Of a DNA stretch of 49,577 nt, positions 27,325 through 36,469 are shown piece after piece (the stretch's first letter is position 1; each line of letters begins with the position of its first letter). The DNA lies in assembly GCA_025454315.1 (NCBI GenBank), contig JALOOP010000008.1, positions 1 to 49,577 on the forward strand, in the 5' to 3' direction. The translations under genes were made by a program, and so were the position numbers. Source of the DNA: Oculatellaceae cyanobacterium Prado106 (GTDB lineage: Bacteria; Cyanobacteriota; Cyanobacteriia; Elainellales; Elainellaceae). The notes under the pieces are model-generated. The model was not told the origin of the DNA and made no database searches. It saw nothing but the letters and a program-made list of their open reading frames with translations.

Positions 27325-27540
27325 GGAGTGGGGGTAGGGAGTGGGGGTAGGGAGTGGATGGGTGACAGGGTGGATGGGTGGATGGGTTAAGAGAAGGTGG
27401 CACTTTCACAACACAGGAAATCCTCCTTTAAAGAATTTCTTGTGTTTGTGAGAAGGCATCCCATGAAATACCCATCCACCCATCCACCCATCCACTCATC
27501 CACTCATCCACTCATCCACCCATCCACCTACCCATCCACC
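27294..27540. repeat. GGGGAGT and GGATGGGT tandem arrays
   Basis: GGGGAGT/TAGGGAG units (27294-27358) are followed by GGATGGGT units (27355-27386). After a short unique stretch, the inverted type CATCCACCCATCCACT (27472-27540) follows. The second and third can pair with each other as a long imperfect hairpin. The first overlaps the end of the preceding gene. Confidence 0.8.
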
Positions 27541-28023
27541 GATTCCCTCACAAACTACCCCGAGGCTCGTCTACGCTTTTGTAAAGAGTAGGTATAGTTC
27601 TGGGGGTTTCAACTTAGACCGGTTCCGGGGCTGAGGGAGATTGTGGTATGGTCGTTCACGGTCTGCTTTGCGTGGATTGAGGGCTGAGTTTTAAAGTCAA
27701 TTCGGCTTTAATCCGCATGGTGAAAGGAATGCTTGATGCCATTCTGTCTGGAATGGTTGAGTTTTTTTAGCACATGACCCCTATTGAGCAGAACACTACC
27801 AGCACCTGAGTAACACTTTTTCAGTTCCGCCCCTGATCCGCTTTATCTGAGATTCGCTTTATCTTAGATTCACTGGGATTCAAATTCACGAGAACTCAAA
27901 TTCACGGGGATTTAGATTCACTCGAATTTAAAGAAAGGTTTGTCAGAATCCAGATGAATCGTGGGATATGGGGATCGCTCATTTGTTTATGAACATTTTG
28001 CATTCGTCTAAGGAGAAAATGTC
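27541..28023. other. Gene-free leader region of the cupin gene
   Basis: No coding frame can be supported. It holds a terminator-like hairpin at 27739-27768 and then a stretch with loosely repeated ATTCAC and GATTCA words (27850-27930). Just before the cupin start lies AAGGAGA. A short transcript ending at the hairpin is possible. Confidence 0.5.
27739..27768 (+). terminator. Terminator-like hairpin
   Basis: CCATTC and GAATGG pair around a six-base loop, followed by TTGAG and seven T. No gene ends just before it on the plus strand except the glycosidase-like gene 415 bases upstream, so it may close an unseen short RNA. Confidence 0.5.
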
Positions 28024-28440
28024 GTGGCTCAAGTTCAAGAAGTGACTCAACCCGCAACCTTGTCGCTCAGCACCGTAACGCCCAAGGGCATTGCGGCGAC
28101 TGAACTGCGTCCCTGGGGTTCCTTTACGGTTCTCGAAGAAGCACAGGGCTACAAGATTAAGCGAATTGAGGTAAAACCAGGACATCGCCTCAGTCTGCAA
28201 ATGCACCATCACCGCAGTGAGCATTGGATTGTGGTGTCGGGCACGGCGAAGGTAATTTGTGGCGAACAGGAAAAGCTTTTGTCTTGCAATCAGTCTACCT
28301 ATGTTCCGGCCTGCACCAAGCACCGTCTGGAAAATCCTGGGGTGATTCCTCTGGTGCTGATTGAAGTGCAGAACGGCGAGTATTTGGGCGAAGATGACAT
28401 TACTCGCTACCAAGATGACTATGCTCGGATTGATGCCTAG
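28024..28440 (+). CDS. Stand-alone cupin, mannose-6-phosphate isomerase type II domain
   Basis: The 138-residue protein matches the isomerase domain that is often fused to mannose-1-phosphate guanylyltransferase (ManC C-terminus): LRPWGSFTVLEE, KPGHRLSLQMHHHRSEHWIV with metal-binding His residues, and TYVPACTKHRLENPG. It would interconvert mannose 6-phosphate and fructose 6-phosphate, or regulate sugar nucleotide supply. The GTG at 28024 is chosen because AAGGAGA lies 8-9 bases upstream; the ATG at 28020 is in another frame and stops after eight codons. A terminator follows 62 bases after the stop. Confidence 0.9.
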   Translation: MAQVQEVTQPATLSLSTVTPKGIAATELRPWGSFTVLEEAQGYKIKRIEVKPGHRLSLQMHHHRSEHWIVVSGTAKVICGEQEKLLSCNQSTYVPACTKHRLENPGVIPLVLIEVQNGEYLGEDDITRYQDDYARIDA

Positions 28441-28501
28441 CATTCAGAATTTACTGAATCTGTAAACACAGGTTGAGAATGTACTACTAAATTGACCCAT
28501 A

Positions 28502-28555
28502 AAAGAAAGGGTTGAAGCGGGGCGCTTGGCGACTTCCTTCAGCCCTTCTTTTTGT
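28502..28555 (+). terminator. Terminator after the cupin gene
   Basis: AAGAAAGGGTTGAAG can pair with CTTCAGCCCTTCTTT with few mismatches, followed by a T-rich tract. Confidence 0.7.
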
Positions 28556-28618
28556 TTGTCTGTAACCTGTTTCAGTGCCAGGTTAATATGTCTAGAGGAC
28601 ATTTTAAGGTTAACCGCC

Positions 28619-28945
28619 ATGATTCGATTGAGTCAGACTGCGATCGCCGAGATCCACCGAATGCAAGCTAAACAGCCCACAGCCCAGTTTCGTCTAGGGG
28701 TACAACCCGGAGGCTGTGCGGAGTTTTACTACACGCTGGATTTGGTGGATGCGATCGCCCCCAACGAACAGATCCTCGACTGTAGCGGGATGCAGGTCAT
28801 TGTCCCGATCCAGAGCATCCCCTATCTCGATGGCCTTACCCTGGACTATTCTGAAGACCTCATGGGCGGTGGATTTCGCTTCGACAATCCCCATGCGGTG
28901 AGTAGCTGTGGGTGTGGGAATTCGTTTGCGATCGCCACTTCCTAA
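28619..28945 (+). CDS. IscA/HesB family iron-sulfur assembly protein
   Basis: The 108-residue protein starts MIRLSQTAIAEIHRMQ and has the three conserved cysteines: one in QPGGCAEF and two in SSCGCGNSF at the end. It fits the A-type carrier or scaffold family in iron-sulfur cluster assembly in the cytoplasm. The FDNPHA block before the last cysteines is also typical. I chose the ATG at 28619; the longer frame to 28526 adds unrelated residues. Monocistronic by appearance. Whether it is IscA or SufA-like cannot be decided here. Confidence 0.92.
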   Translation: MIRLSQTAIAEIHRMQAKQPTAQFRLGVQPGGCAEFYYTLDLVDAIAPNEQILDCSGMQVIVPIQSIPYLDGLTLDYSEDLMGGGFRFDNPHAVSSCGCGNSFAIATS

Positions 28946-28992
28946 AAAAAGGGAATGAAGAACAAGCCATAGAGCCTAGAGATTCAAAAAAT

Positions 28993-29028
28993 CCCCATTC
29001 CCTACTCCCTATTCCCCACTCCCCCACA
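28993..29028. repeat. CTCCCTA/CCCCACT heptamer array
   Basis: A short array between convergent genes, same type as at 6447 and 25240. Confidence 0.7.
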
Positions 29029-29059
29029 AGAGTTTTGTCCTTTTCTTCAGGACGGAGAT

Positions 29060-29887
29060 TTATTCCTCTTTGTTCTCGATGCGGCGTAATAGCTGTTCGA
29101 TGGCGGCGCTGTCTTGGGCACCGGGCTGTTGCTCCAGGTAGTCTTGCAAGTCCTGGTAGGCTTCGCGCCATTGGCCAAGCTGATAGTGGAGTAGACCGCG
29201 ATCGCGCCTTTCCCCCGGTGCTTCTGGAAACAGCAGGAGAATGCGATCGACCATGGCCAAGGTCTTGTCGGCGTCGCCTTGGGAGAGGTAAATGGCTTTG
29301 AGATTGGTCAGCATTCGAGCCAGAAAATAGCGAGAACCGACGGGTTCCATGAACTCGGGGCGCAGTTCCATGGGTCTGCCGTAGATTTCGCTGAGGCGTT
29401 CCTGGCAGTCTTCGGCAAACATGGTTTCGCCTTTGTGGAACGGATCGACGAAGATTTGCATCTCTTCGATCGCGGGACGAATCATGAAATGCCCTGGCAT
29501 CCCCACGCCCACCATGGGAAAGTCTAGACGCTGAGCCACCTCCAGGTAGACCAATGAGAGCGTGATCGGGATTCCGGTACGGCGATCGATCACCTGGTTG
29601 AGGTAGCTGTTGCGGGGATCGTAGTACTGCTCGGCATTTCCAGTGAATCCCAGGTCTTCGTAGAGATATTGGTTAATCGTTTGAATGATTCGCAGGGGAT
29701 ATCGGGTGCCGGGGAGTCGCTCTGCGACTTCTGTAGCCAGGGTGTCCAGGGCGTTGAGATAGTCCTCGGGGTCGAGGTCGGGGTATTCTTCTTGCGCCAG
29801 GTAGAGGGCGGCTTTGGCCAGGTCGATTTGCTCGTCGGGTTGGTTAATTTCCTGGTAAAACCGCTGTCTTGCTAGGGGAAAGTCCAT
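29060..29887 (-). CDS. SirB1-like transglutaminase-fold/TPR protein
   Basis: The 275-residue protein has the SirB1 pattern: LARQRFYQEINQPDEQIDLA, the YLYEDLGFTGNAEQYYDPRN block, then SYLNQVIDRRTGIPITLSL and GVGMPGHFMIRP, followed by a C-terminal TPR-like part. These proteins have a transglutaminase-like fold that usually keeps only parts of the active site; their function is not established. The start ATG follows the stop of the cyclic-nucleotide-binding gene without any gap (TAGATG), so both are translated from one message. Convergent with iscA-like gene. Confidence 0.88.
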   Translation of the reverse strand: MDFPLARQRFYQEINQPDEQIDLAKAALYLAQEEYPDLDPEDYLNALDTLATEVAERLPGTRYPLRIIQTINQYLYEDLGFTGNAEQYYDPRNSYLNQVIDRRTGIPITLSLVYLEVAQRLDFPMVGVGMPGHFMIRPAIEEMQIFVDPFHKGETMFAEDCQERLSEIYGRPMELRPEFMEPVGSRYFLARMLTNLKAIYLSQGDADKTLAMVDRILLLFPEAPGERRDRGLLHYQLGQWREAYQDLQDYLEQQPGAQDSAAIEQLLRRIENKEE

Positions 29888-30421
29888 CTAAGCGGGTTCC
29901 TTTACTCGTCTCAAAAGCCAGTTTAGTCGGACTTTTGCCAGTTCTAAGTTTCCCATAGTTTGGGGATTGAGGTCACTTTCCTGGAGAGGTGCCTGGTCTT
30001 TGCTGTAGCCGAGGCGGCTGACGGTATCGCGCATTCGATCGCACAAAAAAGCGGCGATCGAATGGTAAAAATGCGCCGAAAACTCCACATCCTGCATCAG
30101 TTTGGCCGACAAGAGGCTGCGCGGCACCGACCACACCAGGGAATCTTCCACCGCCATTACCGTTGCAGAGGGCGGACGAGAATCAACAAAGGACGTTTCT
30201 CCGACAATTTCTCCGCTCTGGATCTGGGCAATTTCCTCTCCCCCCGAGGCAGCTACCGAGACGGCCAGTTTCCCCTCCAACACAATGTACAGCGCATGGG
30301 TCGGTTCCCCTTCTCGAATCAGCGCATTGCCCGCTGGGATACGGTTTCTCCGACCAGTGGTGAGTAGCCAATCGAAGTCGCGATCGCTAAACCCGGCGAG
30401 CATGTAGAGTGCTTTTTTCAT
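29888..30421 (-). CDS. Cyclic-nucleotide-binding domain protein
   Basis: The 177-residue protein holds a single cNMP-binding fold of the Crp type: IREGEPTHALYIVLEGKLAV, then SGEIVGETSFVDSRPPSATV, where the E and R of the phosphate-binding cassette are present (GETSFVDSRPPSA). No helix-turn-helix follows; the C-terminus is a short helical tail. It is probably a cAMP- or cGMP-responsive signalling protein without DNA binding. It is the first gene of a two-gene operon with the SirB1-like gene, with stop and start directly joined. The ligand is inferred from the family. Confidence 0.88.
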   Translation of the reverse strand: MKKALYMLAGFSDRDFDWLLTTGRRNRIPAGNALIREGEPTHALYIVLEGKLAVSVAASGGEEIAQIQSGEIVGETSFVDSRPPSATVMAVEDSLVWSVPRSLLSAKLMQDVEFSAHFYHSIAAFLCDRMRDTVSRLGYSKDQAPLQESDLNPQTMGNLELAKVRLNWLLRRVKEPA

Positions 30422-30496
30422 GGGGGGATGTTATCTAGCCTTTGTTCTAAATCATCTATTTCTTAAGGCAGGATAATATATTTGAGACGAAGTTTA

Positions 30497-30670
30497 TAGG
30501 GAGTAGAGAGTAGGCAGTAGGGGAAAGGGGAAAGGGGAAAGGGATTACATTGAGTGAACCTTGGAAATTGACTTTGTCCAAGCATTCAAAAAGATTTCTC
30601 CTGTCTCTCCTCGATCTATTCCACGAAACAACCCAAGTTCCCCCCCTTTTCCCTTTCCCCCTTCCCCCTA
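30497..30670. repeat. Two heptamer arrays between the U32 and cNMP genes
   Basis: GGGGAAA/TAGGGAG units (30497-30545) and CCCCTTTTCCC/CCCCCTT units (30643-30670) flank about 100 bases of unique sequence. The second array reaches the U32 stop codon. Confidence 0.75.
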
Positions 30671-33253
30671 ACCCTTGCCCGTCCCCCGCGTCACGCCTAG
30701 TTGGTTTTGCAGCTTGAGGTCTTTCCAGAGTTGGGAGCCGGAGATTTTGCCCTGGAGGAGCTGTTGGTAGCGATCGATTGTTTGTCCGACTCTTTCCGGG
30801 GATTCGTTGACGAACTCGATGCGGAAATGGGTTGCGCCGAACTCTAGGAAACGCTGGACGTACTCGGCTCCGGTTTGGGCAGTGCCGTTGAAGAGGGTGT
30901 TGCGGCATCCGGCGTCGGCTTGGAGGGGATGTTCGGTGCCGGTGCGATCGCGCAACTTGACTTGATGGGTTTCGCAGGGGCGACCGCAGTCGGTGTAGTC
31001 TTTTCCGGTGGAGAGAAAGGCACAAAAGACGCAGTGTTCCATGTGGAACATGGGCATATGCTGGTGAATGGTGATTTCAAACCAGTGGGGTGGACAACTC
31101 TGGAGGAGATCGGCCAACTGCTGGGCATTGAGATCATAGGAGGCGGTCAGGCGCTCTAGCTGAAACTGGTTTTTGAAATAATCGGCGGTCAGCGCATTGG
31201 CCACGTTTAGCGAAAAGTCGCCGACACAGCGCTCTCCAGCAAAAAATTGCAGATGGTCAAAATTTCGAACCAAGTAGCCATCGGCCTGACTCGATCGCAC
31301 CTGCTCCAAAATCCAATTTTCTCCCGGTTTGGTAATCCGAGGAGGCGCAACCAAGATCTCAATCGGAGAGTCAGGATAGGTTTCCTGAAAGTCTCGCACC
31401 CGTTTCACCGCATCCCGATATTTGCGAGGATCTTCAAATTCACAATAGAGGGTTTGAACCAAAGCTGGACTGGAATTGGTGGTATGTGCGATCGCCCCCA
31501 ACGCCCCCTCCAATTGCTGCAAATTCCGCACCAAAACCAACAATTGAGGAGACAGAGACACCGCCACCGCCACCTCTCCAAGCCCCTTTTCCCTTTCCCC
31601 TTTCCCCTTTTCCCTTTCAACCAGTTGCCACTGCCTCGGGCGCGATCGCTGTTCTTCCAAGTTCTCCACCAACTGACGACGCAGCCGATTCAGTTCGCTC
31701 ACGGGCAGCATCACGGGATCGGTGAGATCGAGGGTGAGATCCTGGAGGTAGAAGGGGGTTTGGCCGAGGCGACCGAGTTGTTCCCGGAGGCGATCGCCAG
31801 TCAAGGGTCGCTGATGGGCTGCCACCAGGGGCATGGTGGACTCCACCTGGGCAATATGTCCCTGTTCGTCACGAGCGATGACGATGAGGGGTTGGTCGAT
31901 CGCGCCGTAGACTTCCAGGGTGAGCGGTCGCTGGAACTGGGGATGGTCGGCGGTGTAGGTTTGGCGTATTTGGCGATCGAGTTGGGGGTCGCTGGTTTTC
32001 CAGAGGCGATCGCCCACGCGAATCCGGCGAAAGTTCAAAGCGTCCCGGCCAAAAGTAAGAACCGTGTCTGATCCTTTTTGTTCAACAGTGTAAACTCTGC
32101 CGCCTTCTTCTTTGGTTTCGGGGTGTCCATTGTCGAAGACGACGCCATCTCCCGGACTAAGTGGAGCTTGGAGTTGTAGCGTGATGCGATCGCCGCGAAT
32201 CTGTGTCACCTCGCCCAGGTAAACGCCACGTTTTTTGCCAAATTCGGCATGGACTAAAGCCTGATTGTCAATGCCGTTGAACCATCCGGTGTAGAGTCCT
32301 CGGGAAAAGGACATTTCCAGGCTGTAGCGATCGCCCTTTTCCACTACGAATTGAGAGGATTGCTGTTCTAACTGATCCATCACCCGATCCAGGGCTTGTC
32401 GATACACCCGAGTGATGTTGGCGACATACTCGGGGGCTTTTAAGCGGCCTTCGATTTTGAGACAGGTAATACCAGTTTTTACCAGGTCGGGCAAGACTTC
32501 TAATCCTGCCAAATCTTGTGGACTGAGGAGGTATCTGCGCTGCCGTAGACCGAGGGGGGTTTCTTCTTCTAAGCTCCATTCCTGACCATCCACAATCAGG
32601 TCATAGGGCATCCGGCAGGCTTGGGCGCATTCGCCCCGGTTGGCCGATCGCCCGCCTAATGCTTCGCTGGTGAGGCATTGTCCGGAATAGGCGACGCATA
32701 GTGCCCCATGGACGAAGACTTCGAGGGGGAGGGAGTGGCGATCGCGCAGTTGCTGTTGAATTTTGTCGATTTCTCGGATGGAGCATTCTCGGGCAAGCAC
32801 GACGAGTTGGCAGCCCAGGTCTTGGGCGAAGGCGACTCCGGCGGCGCTGCTGATGGTCATTTGGGTGGAAGCGTGAATCGGGAAGTCGGGGGATAGCTGG
32901 CGAATCAGGCGACAGATGCCCACGTCTTGGACGATGACTGCATCGACTCCGGCGGTGATCATGGTGCGGAGATATTGCTCGGCTTCGAGGAGTTCCTGGG
33001 GAAAAATCAGGGTGTTGAGTGTCACATAGCCCTGAACACCGCGCCGATGGAGGAAGGCCATGAGGTCGGGCAGGTCGGCTTCGGTGAAGTTTTGGGCGCG
33101 CATACGGGCATTGAAGCGATCGAGGCCAAAGTAGATGGCATCTGCACCGTTTTCGACGGCGGCTTTGACGCATTCCCAGTCGCCTGCGGGGGCGAGGAGT
33201 TTGGGGCGCTGAATCTGAATGGAGTTCGGGATACTGGGGGAATTCAGAGTCAT
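30668..33253 (-). CDS. U32 family peptidase-like protein (RlhA/YhbU type)
   Basis: The 861-residue protein starts with KLLAPAGDWECVKAAVENGA and ADAIYFGLDRFNARMRAQNF, the U32 signature. Conserved cysteines appear in GRSANRGECAQACRMPYDL, and again in MEHCVFCAFLSTGKDYTDCG followed by CETHQVKL. The middle holds a DUF3656-type region. E. coli relatives hydroxylate 23S rRNA C2501 (RlhA) or take part in ubiquinone synthesis (UbiU/V), so a modification role with an iron-sulfur cluster is likelier than proteolysis. Near residues 546-558 a heptamer array is translated as [12 protein letters not shown] in a linker, which is not expected in the family. The start ATG at 33253 is supported by alignment to the family N-terminus. 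Length is normal for the long form. Confidence 0.9.
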   Translation of the reverse strand: MTLNSPSIPNSIQIQRPKLLAPAGDWECVKAAVENGADAIYFGLDRFNARMRAQNFTEADLPDLMAFLHRRGVQGYVTLNTLIFPQELLEAEQYLRTMITAGVDAVIVQDVGICRLIRQLSPDFPIHASTQMTISSAAGVAFAQDLGCQLVVLARECSIREIDKIQQQLRDRHSLPLEVFVHGALCVAYSGQCLTSEALGGRSANRGECAQACRMPYDLIVDGQEWSLEEETPLGLRQRRYLLSPQDLAGLEVLPDLVKTGITCLKIEGRLKAPEYVANITRVYRQALDRVMDQLEQQSSQFVVEKGDRYSLEMSFSRGLYTGWFNGIDNQALVHAEFGKKRGVYLGEVTQIRGDRITLQLQAPLSPGDGVVFDNGHPETKEEGGRVYTVEQKGSDTVLTFGRDALNFRRIRVGDRLWKTSDPQLDRQIRQTYTADHPQFQRPLTLEVYGAIDQPLIVIARDEQGHIAQVESTMPLVAAHQRPLTGDRLREQLGRLGQTPFYLQDLTLDLTDPVMLPVSELNRLRRQLVENLEEQRSRPRQWQLVEREKGKGEREKGLGEVAVAVSLSPQLLVLVRNLQQLEGALGAIAHTTNSSPALVQTLYCEFEDPRKYRDAVKRVRDFQETYPDSPIEILVAPPRITKPGENWILEQVRSSQADGYLVRNFDHLQFFAGERCVGDFSLNVANALTADYFKNQFQLERLTASYDLNAQQLADLLQSCPPHWFEITIHQHMPMFHMEHCVFCAFLSTGKDYTDCGRPCETHQVKLRDRTGTEHPLQADAGCRNTLFNGTAQTGAEYVQRFLEFGATHFRIEFVNESPERVGQTIDRYQQLLQGKISGSQLWKDLKLQNQLGVTRGTGKG
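31578..31618. repeat. CCCTTTCC heptamer array inside the U32 gene
   Basis: The same array type that fills intergenic regions lies here inside the reading frame and encodes a charged Glu/Arg/Lys/Gly stretch. Confidence 0.85.
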
Positions 33254-33292
33254 GGCAGGGGGTGAGAGGTGGGGGGCGAGAGGTTTGGAAGT

Positions 33293-33319
33293 GAACCGCA
33301 GAGACGCAGAGACGCAGAG
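33293..33319. repeat. Copy of the CGCAGAGACGCAGAGA dispersed repeat
   Basis: GAACCGCAGAGACGCAGAGA is followed by another CGCAGAG. Further copies are at 6352-6378 (same strand) and 25137-25166 (opposite strand). Confidence 0.85.
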
Positions 33320-33505
33320 ATTCGTTTGCTAGGGTTTGGAATTGGAGGGATGGAGCATGAGGCGTTCCACGACAATTCTTAGGAGCTTCAGGAGGGTAGC
33401 TCTTGGGAAAATTCAGAGGATTCAGTGCTTGGACGATGACCTTTTACATCCTACCTCAAGGGTTTGTTTCGGCTCAGCACCCAGAGCTTGGGGAATTTTG
33501 GGAAT

Positions 33506-34699
33506 CTATTGAACGGGTTCGACTCGACCCACGACAAATTTGAGGTAGCGGCCTTCGGGGAACTGGGCGGGGACGGGGTGATCGAGGGGCTGTCCGGCTT
33601 CGTGGATGATTTGGAAGCGATCGCCACTACTACTGGCCGCCGCCGCAATCATTTCTTTGAAGGCTTCTGGGCTGACCTGGCTGGTGCAACTGGCGGTGGC
33701 GAGTAGGCCGCCGGGGGCAACGCATTTGCAGGCCAGGGCGTTGATTTTGGTGTAGGCGCGGATGGCGGCGAAGCGGTTTTGTTTGGTTTTGGCGAAACTG
33801 GGCGGGTCAAGGATGATCAGGTCGAATTTTTGTTTTTGTTCGGCGTAGCGACCCAGGAGATCGAAGCAGTCTTCGGTGATGAATTGGTGGCGGCTTTCGT
33901 CGAGGTTGTTGAGAGCAATGTTTTGGCTGGCGGACTGGGGGAGCGATCGCCCCACATCCACGCTCACGACTCGACTGGCTCCACCGCGCAAGGCATAGAG
34001 CGAAAAAGCGCCCGTGTAGGCAAAACAGTTCAGTACCTGTTTCCCTTGGCTCCAGTCTTCCAGGAAACGACGATTTTCCCGGTGATCCAGGAAAAGCCCA
34101 GTTTTTTGTCCCGTTTGTAGATCGACCTGGAACTTGAGGTGATGTTCTTGCACGACCAATTCAGGGGGCGGCAGTTCCCCCCATAGCAACTTGCCTTTTC
34201 CGCCAGTGTCGCTGTCTCGATCGGCATCATCGCCATGCTGGGTTCGCAGCAGGATGCCCTTGAGCGGATGGATCGCTTTGAGCGCATTCACCAGGTCATC
34301 CATGAGAACTGCTGCACTCTCCATGTAGGTTTGAATCACGGCAAAATCGCCGTACAGATCAACGGTCAATCCGGGCAATCCATCGCCTTCCCCAAACAGC
34401 CAGCGGTAGGCCGTGCAGCCTTTTTGACGAAGGGGCGATCGCAGTTCCCAGGCCGCTTGGACTTGCGATCGCAGCCACTGCGCCTGGGGCAATTGTCGTT
34501 CTGAAAAGATGCGAATGGCGATCGAACTGGTCGTATCCCAGAGTCCATACCCCGTCCAGCCCCCACAGCGCACCTTGACCCAAGTGCCCGATCGCAGCTT
34601 AATCTGAGGCGGCACATGATTGCGATACACCCAAGGATGTCCCTGTGCCAAGCGCTGCTTCAGGGAAGTGGGGAGGGAGATGTCGGTGAGTTTGGGCAT
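33506..34699 (-). CDS. Class I rRNA (cytosine-C5) methyltransferase, RlmI-like
   Basis: The 397-residue protein has an N-terminal PUA-like domain (QRLAQGHPWVYRNHVPP) and a Rossmann methyltransferase domain with VLNCFAYTGAFSLYALRGGA as the SAM motif and LIILDPPSFAK as the catalytic DPPSF. The block LQTGQKTGLFLDHRENR is diagnostic for the RlmI/RlmK family, which methylates 23S rRNA (C1962 in E. coli). I infer the same role. No Shine-Dalgarno sequence is clear before the ATG at 34699. The gene stands alone between two gene-poor regions. Confidence 0.92.
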   Translation of the reverse strand: MPKLTDISLPTSLKQRLAQGHPWVYRNHVPPQIKLRSGTWVKVRCGGWTGYGLWDTTSSIAIRIFSERQLPQAQWLRSQVQAAWELRSPLRQKGCTAYRWLFGEGDGLPGLTVDLYGDFAVIQTYMESAAVLMDDLVNALKAIHPLKGILLRTQHGDDADRDSDTGGKGKLLWGELPPPELVVQEHHLKFQVDLQTGQKTGLFLDHRENRRFLEDWSQGKQVLNCFAYTGAFSLYALRGGASRVVSVDVGRSLPQSASQNIALNNLDESRHQFITEDCFDLLGRYAEQKQKFDLIILDPPSFAKTKQNRFAAIRAYTKINALACKCVAPGGLLATASCTSQVSPEAFKEMIAAAASSSGDRFQIIHEAGQPLDHPVPAQFPEGRYLKFVVGRVEPVQ

Positions 34700-35680
34700 G
34701 GGGAAACGGGGGAGAATCTCAGATTTGATGTTGTTGAAATAACACTGTGATCGTCCTAACTCCTAGGATTGGGAGAGCCGAACCTTTTTCCGTCTTAAGG
34801 TTGATTCTGCTGGCGAATTCTAGGAATTTAGATCGGTTTCGTTCCCAACCTGCCCGTAGATGAATCAGAGGCTATTCAAATCACAGGCTATTTGTTAATC
34901 TCCTCGTTGAGATGGACTGAAGCGGCTAGAACGCTCTCTAGATATGATTTTCAACCTATTTTAATGGGTTTTGCCTACGAGTCCGCAATTCATTCACAGA
35001 TAGGCTTGAAGCCCATCCTTTCCCCCTTCCCCTTTCCCCTTCCATCCTGTACGGAGACACCCTGTATAAACCCAGATCCCCGGTACGGAAATTTCCACGG
35101 CTTTTACATCTTTTGATAATTCTCTGGATTTTCTTCTCGATTTCTTCTCGATTCAATTCTAGTCTTTCAATAGAAACCAAACAGCCTGTCTGTCTAATCA
35201 GGTTGTCCTTCTACAGCCCCCTAATTCCATCGAACGTCACTTGTCTCACTGGTTCTCATCCAGTTTCAAAAGGGGCATTTCCCTCGAACCCATCGACGGA
35301 ATGCGATCGCCCCGCTCCAGAGAAATCATGTTTTCTGAAGTTGTTTTACAAATGCCACAAGAGCTAATTCCTGAGCAAACTCCAAAGCAAATATCCCGAT
35401 TCAGTTCACCAGAGCAACGCTCTCGATTTTTTGGATTTCATTGGCCTTGCTGGGAGACGAGATAAATGGAAGATAGCGGCGATGAATGTTCTTTCGTTGA
35501 CTTCCTCGCTGCCTGTCATGACGTTGCTTCTCGGACTGATTGATGCCTTTCCAGGGGTGCTGTTGAAATGGGCGATCGCAGCTTTTGAATTACGCCAATC
35601 TTTTGCCCTAGGATTGCAATCCAAAACGACGATCCCCTTGTACTAAAAATTGATCTTTGAATGTGGAAGGATATTTCGTG
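34700..35680. other. About 980 bases without a supported gene
   Basis: The region contains a heptamer array (35018-35042), the direct repeat TTCTTCTCGATTTCTTCTCG at 35132-35151, and several short frames with no recognisable content, such as one ending in PCWETR at 35465 and one at 35431-35646 with a hydrophobic middle. The latter contains a HIP1 site but shows no ribosome site. The leader of the LuxR-type gene lies at the end. Confidence 0.55.
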
Positions 35681-36379
35681 ATGAATCGTTTAATCACAGC
35701 CCCCAATTCTAGTTTCAACGCCAATTTTAATGGCTCCAACTCTATTGCACCCGCTTTTAACGTCACGCCCCTCGCTTCCGCCCAACCGCCCCAGTATCTC
35801 GGATGGGCACAGGATTTTGTTCTCCGCACAGTGATTGAAAGCTGGTTTGATGGTGTTTTGCTGCTGACTGAGAGCGGTCAATGGGTACAAGCCAATGAGA
35901 TTGCTCAGCGGATTTGTCAGCAGTTAAATCAACAGCAAATCGATCAACAGCAAGGTGAACCCACAACTGTTCCAGATGCAATTTGGCAAATCTGTACCGC
36001 CTTGATCCAAAGCCGTGATTCCCATCCCGGACAGCCCGTCATCCTAGAGGATGAGATTTCGCTGGGTGCAGGGCGATCGGTGCGAGTTCGCGCCCGCTGG
36101 CTGAGTCTGCCGGAAACGGCGCACCCTTATCTACTGGTGATTCTGGAAGATCGCTATCAGTCGAATGTGAATTTGGCGATCTCTGAGGTCGATCGCTACA
36201 GCCTATCGTCCCGCGAGGCGGAGGTCTGGATGCTGTATCGCACGGGTTGCAGCTACAAGGAAATCGCCCGAGAACTCTACATCAGCACCGACACGGTGAA
36301 AAAGCATTTGCAGAAAATTCGGCAAAAGCAGCGGGATCTTTCGGGTGAAGCCGATTACCTGACCGCAGCAGATTGTTAG
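35681..36379 (+). CDS. LuxR/NarL-type transcription regulator
   Basis: The 232-residue protein ends with a LuxR helix-turn-helix: YSLSSREAEVWMLYRTGCSY, then KEIARELYISTDTVKKHLQK. The N-terminal part resembles a PAS-like sensor (LRTVIESWFDGVLLLTESGQ) and has no phosphoacceptor receiver domain. It would bind DNA in response to an unknown signal. The ATG at 35681 has AAGGA 12 bases upstream; a TTG start eight codons earlier is less likely. A very strong terminator follows 12 bases after the stop. It has no evident operon partner. Confidence 0.88.
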   Translation: MNRLITAPNSSFNANFNGSNSIAPAFNVTPLASAQPPQYLGWAQDFVLRTVIESWFDGVLLLTESGQWVQANEIAQRICQQLNQQQIDQQQGEPTTVPDAIWQICTALIQSRDSHPGQPVILEDEISLGAGRSVRVRARWLSLPETAHPYLLVILEDRYQSNVNLAISEVDRYSLSSREAEVWMLYRTGCSYKEIARELYISTDTVKKHLQKIRQKQRDLSGEADYLTAADC

Positions 36380-36390
36380 GTGATCTCTGA

Positions 36391-36457
36391 GAAAGAAGAT
36401 CCGAGATTTTTGGTGGTGTGGCTTCGCCACACCACCAAAAATCTCGGATCTTCTTTC
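36391..36457. terminator. Perfect 32-bp hairpin, probably a bidirectional terminator
   Basis: The arms 36391-36422 and 36426-36457 are exact inverted copies around a three-base loop (GGCTTCGCC core). It starts 12 bases after the LuxR stop, and ends 13 bases from the stop of a possible minus-strand small frame. The AAAAA/TTTTT within the stem would allow RNA release in either direction. Confidence 0.9.
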
Positions 36458-36469
36458 ATGGAAATGTCC

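Noticed and set aside
35431-35646. Small hydrophobic frame before the LuxR-type gene
   Set aside because: No ribosome site or family match, and it overlaps other short frames equally likely by chance.
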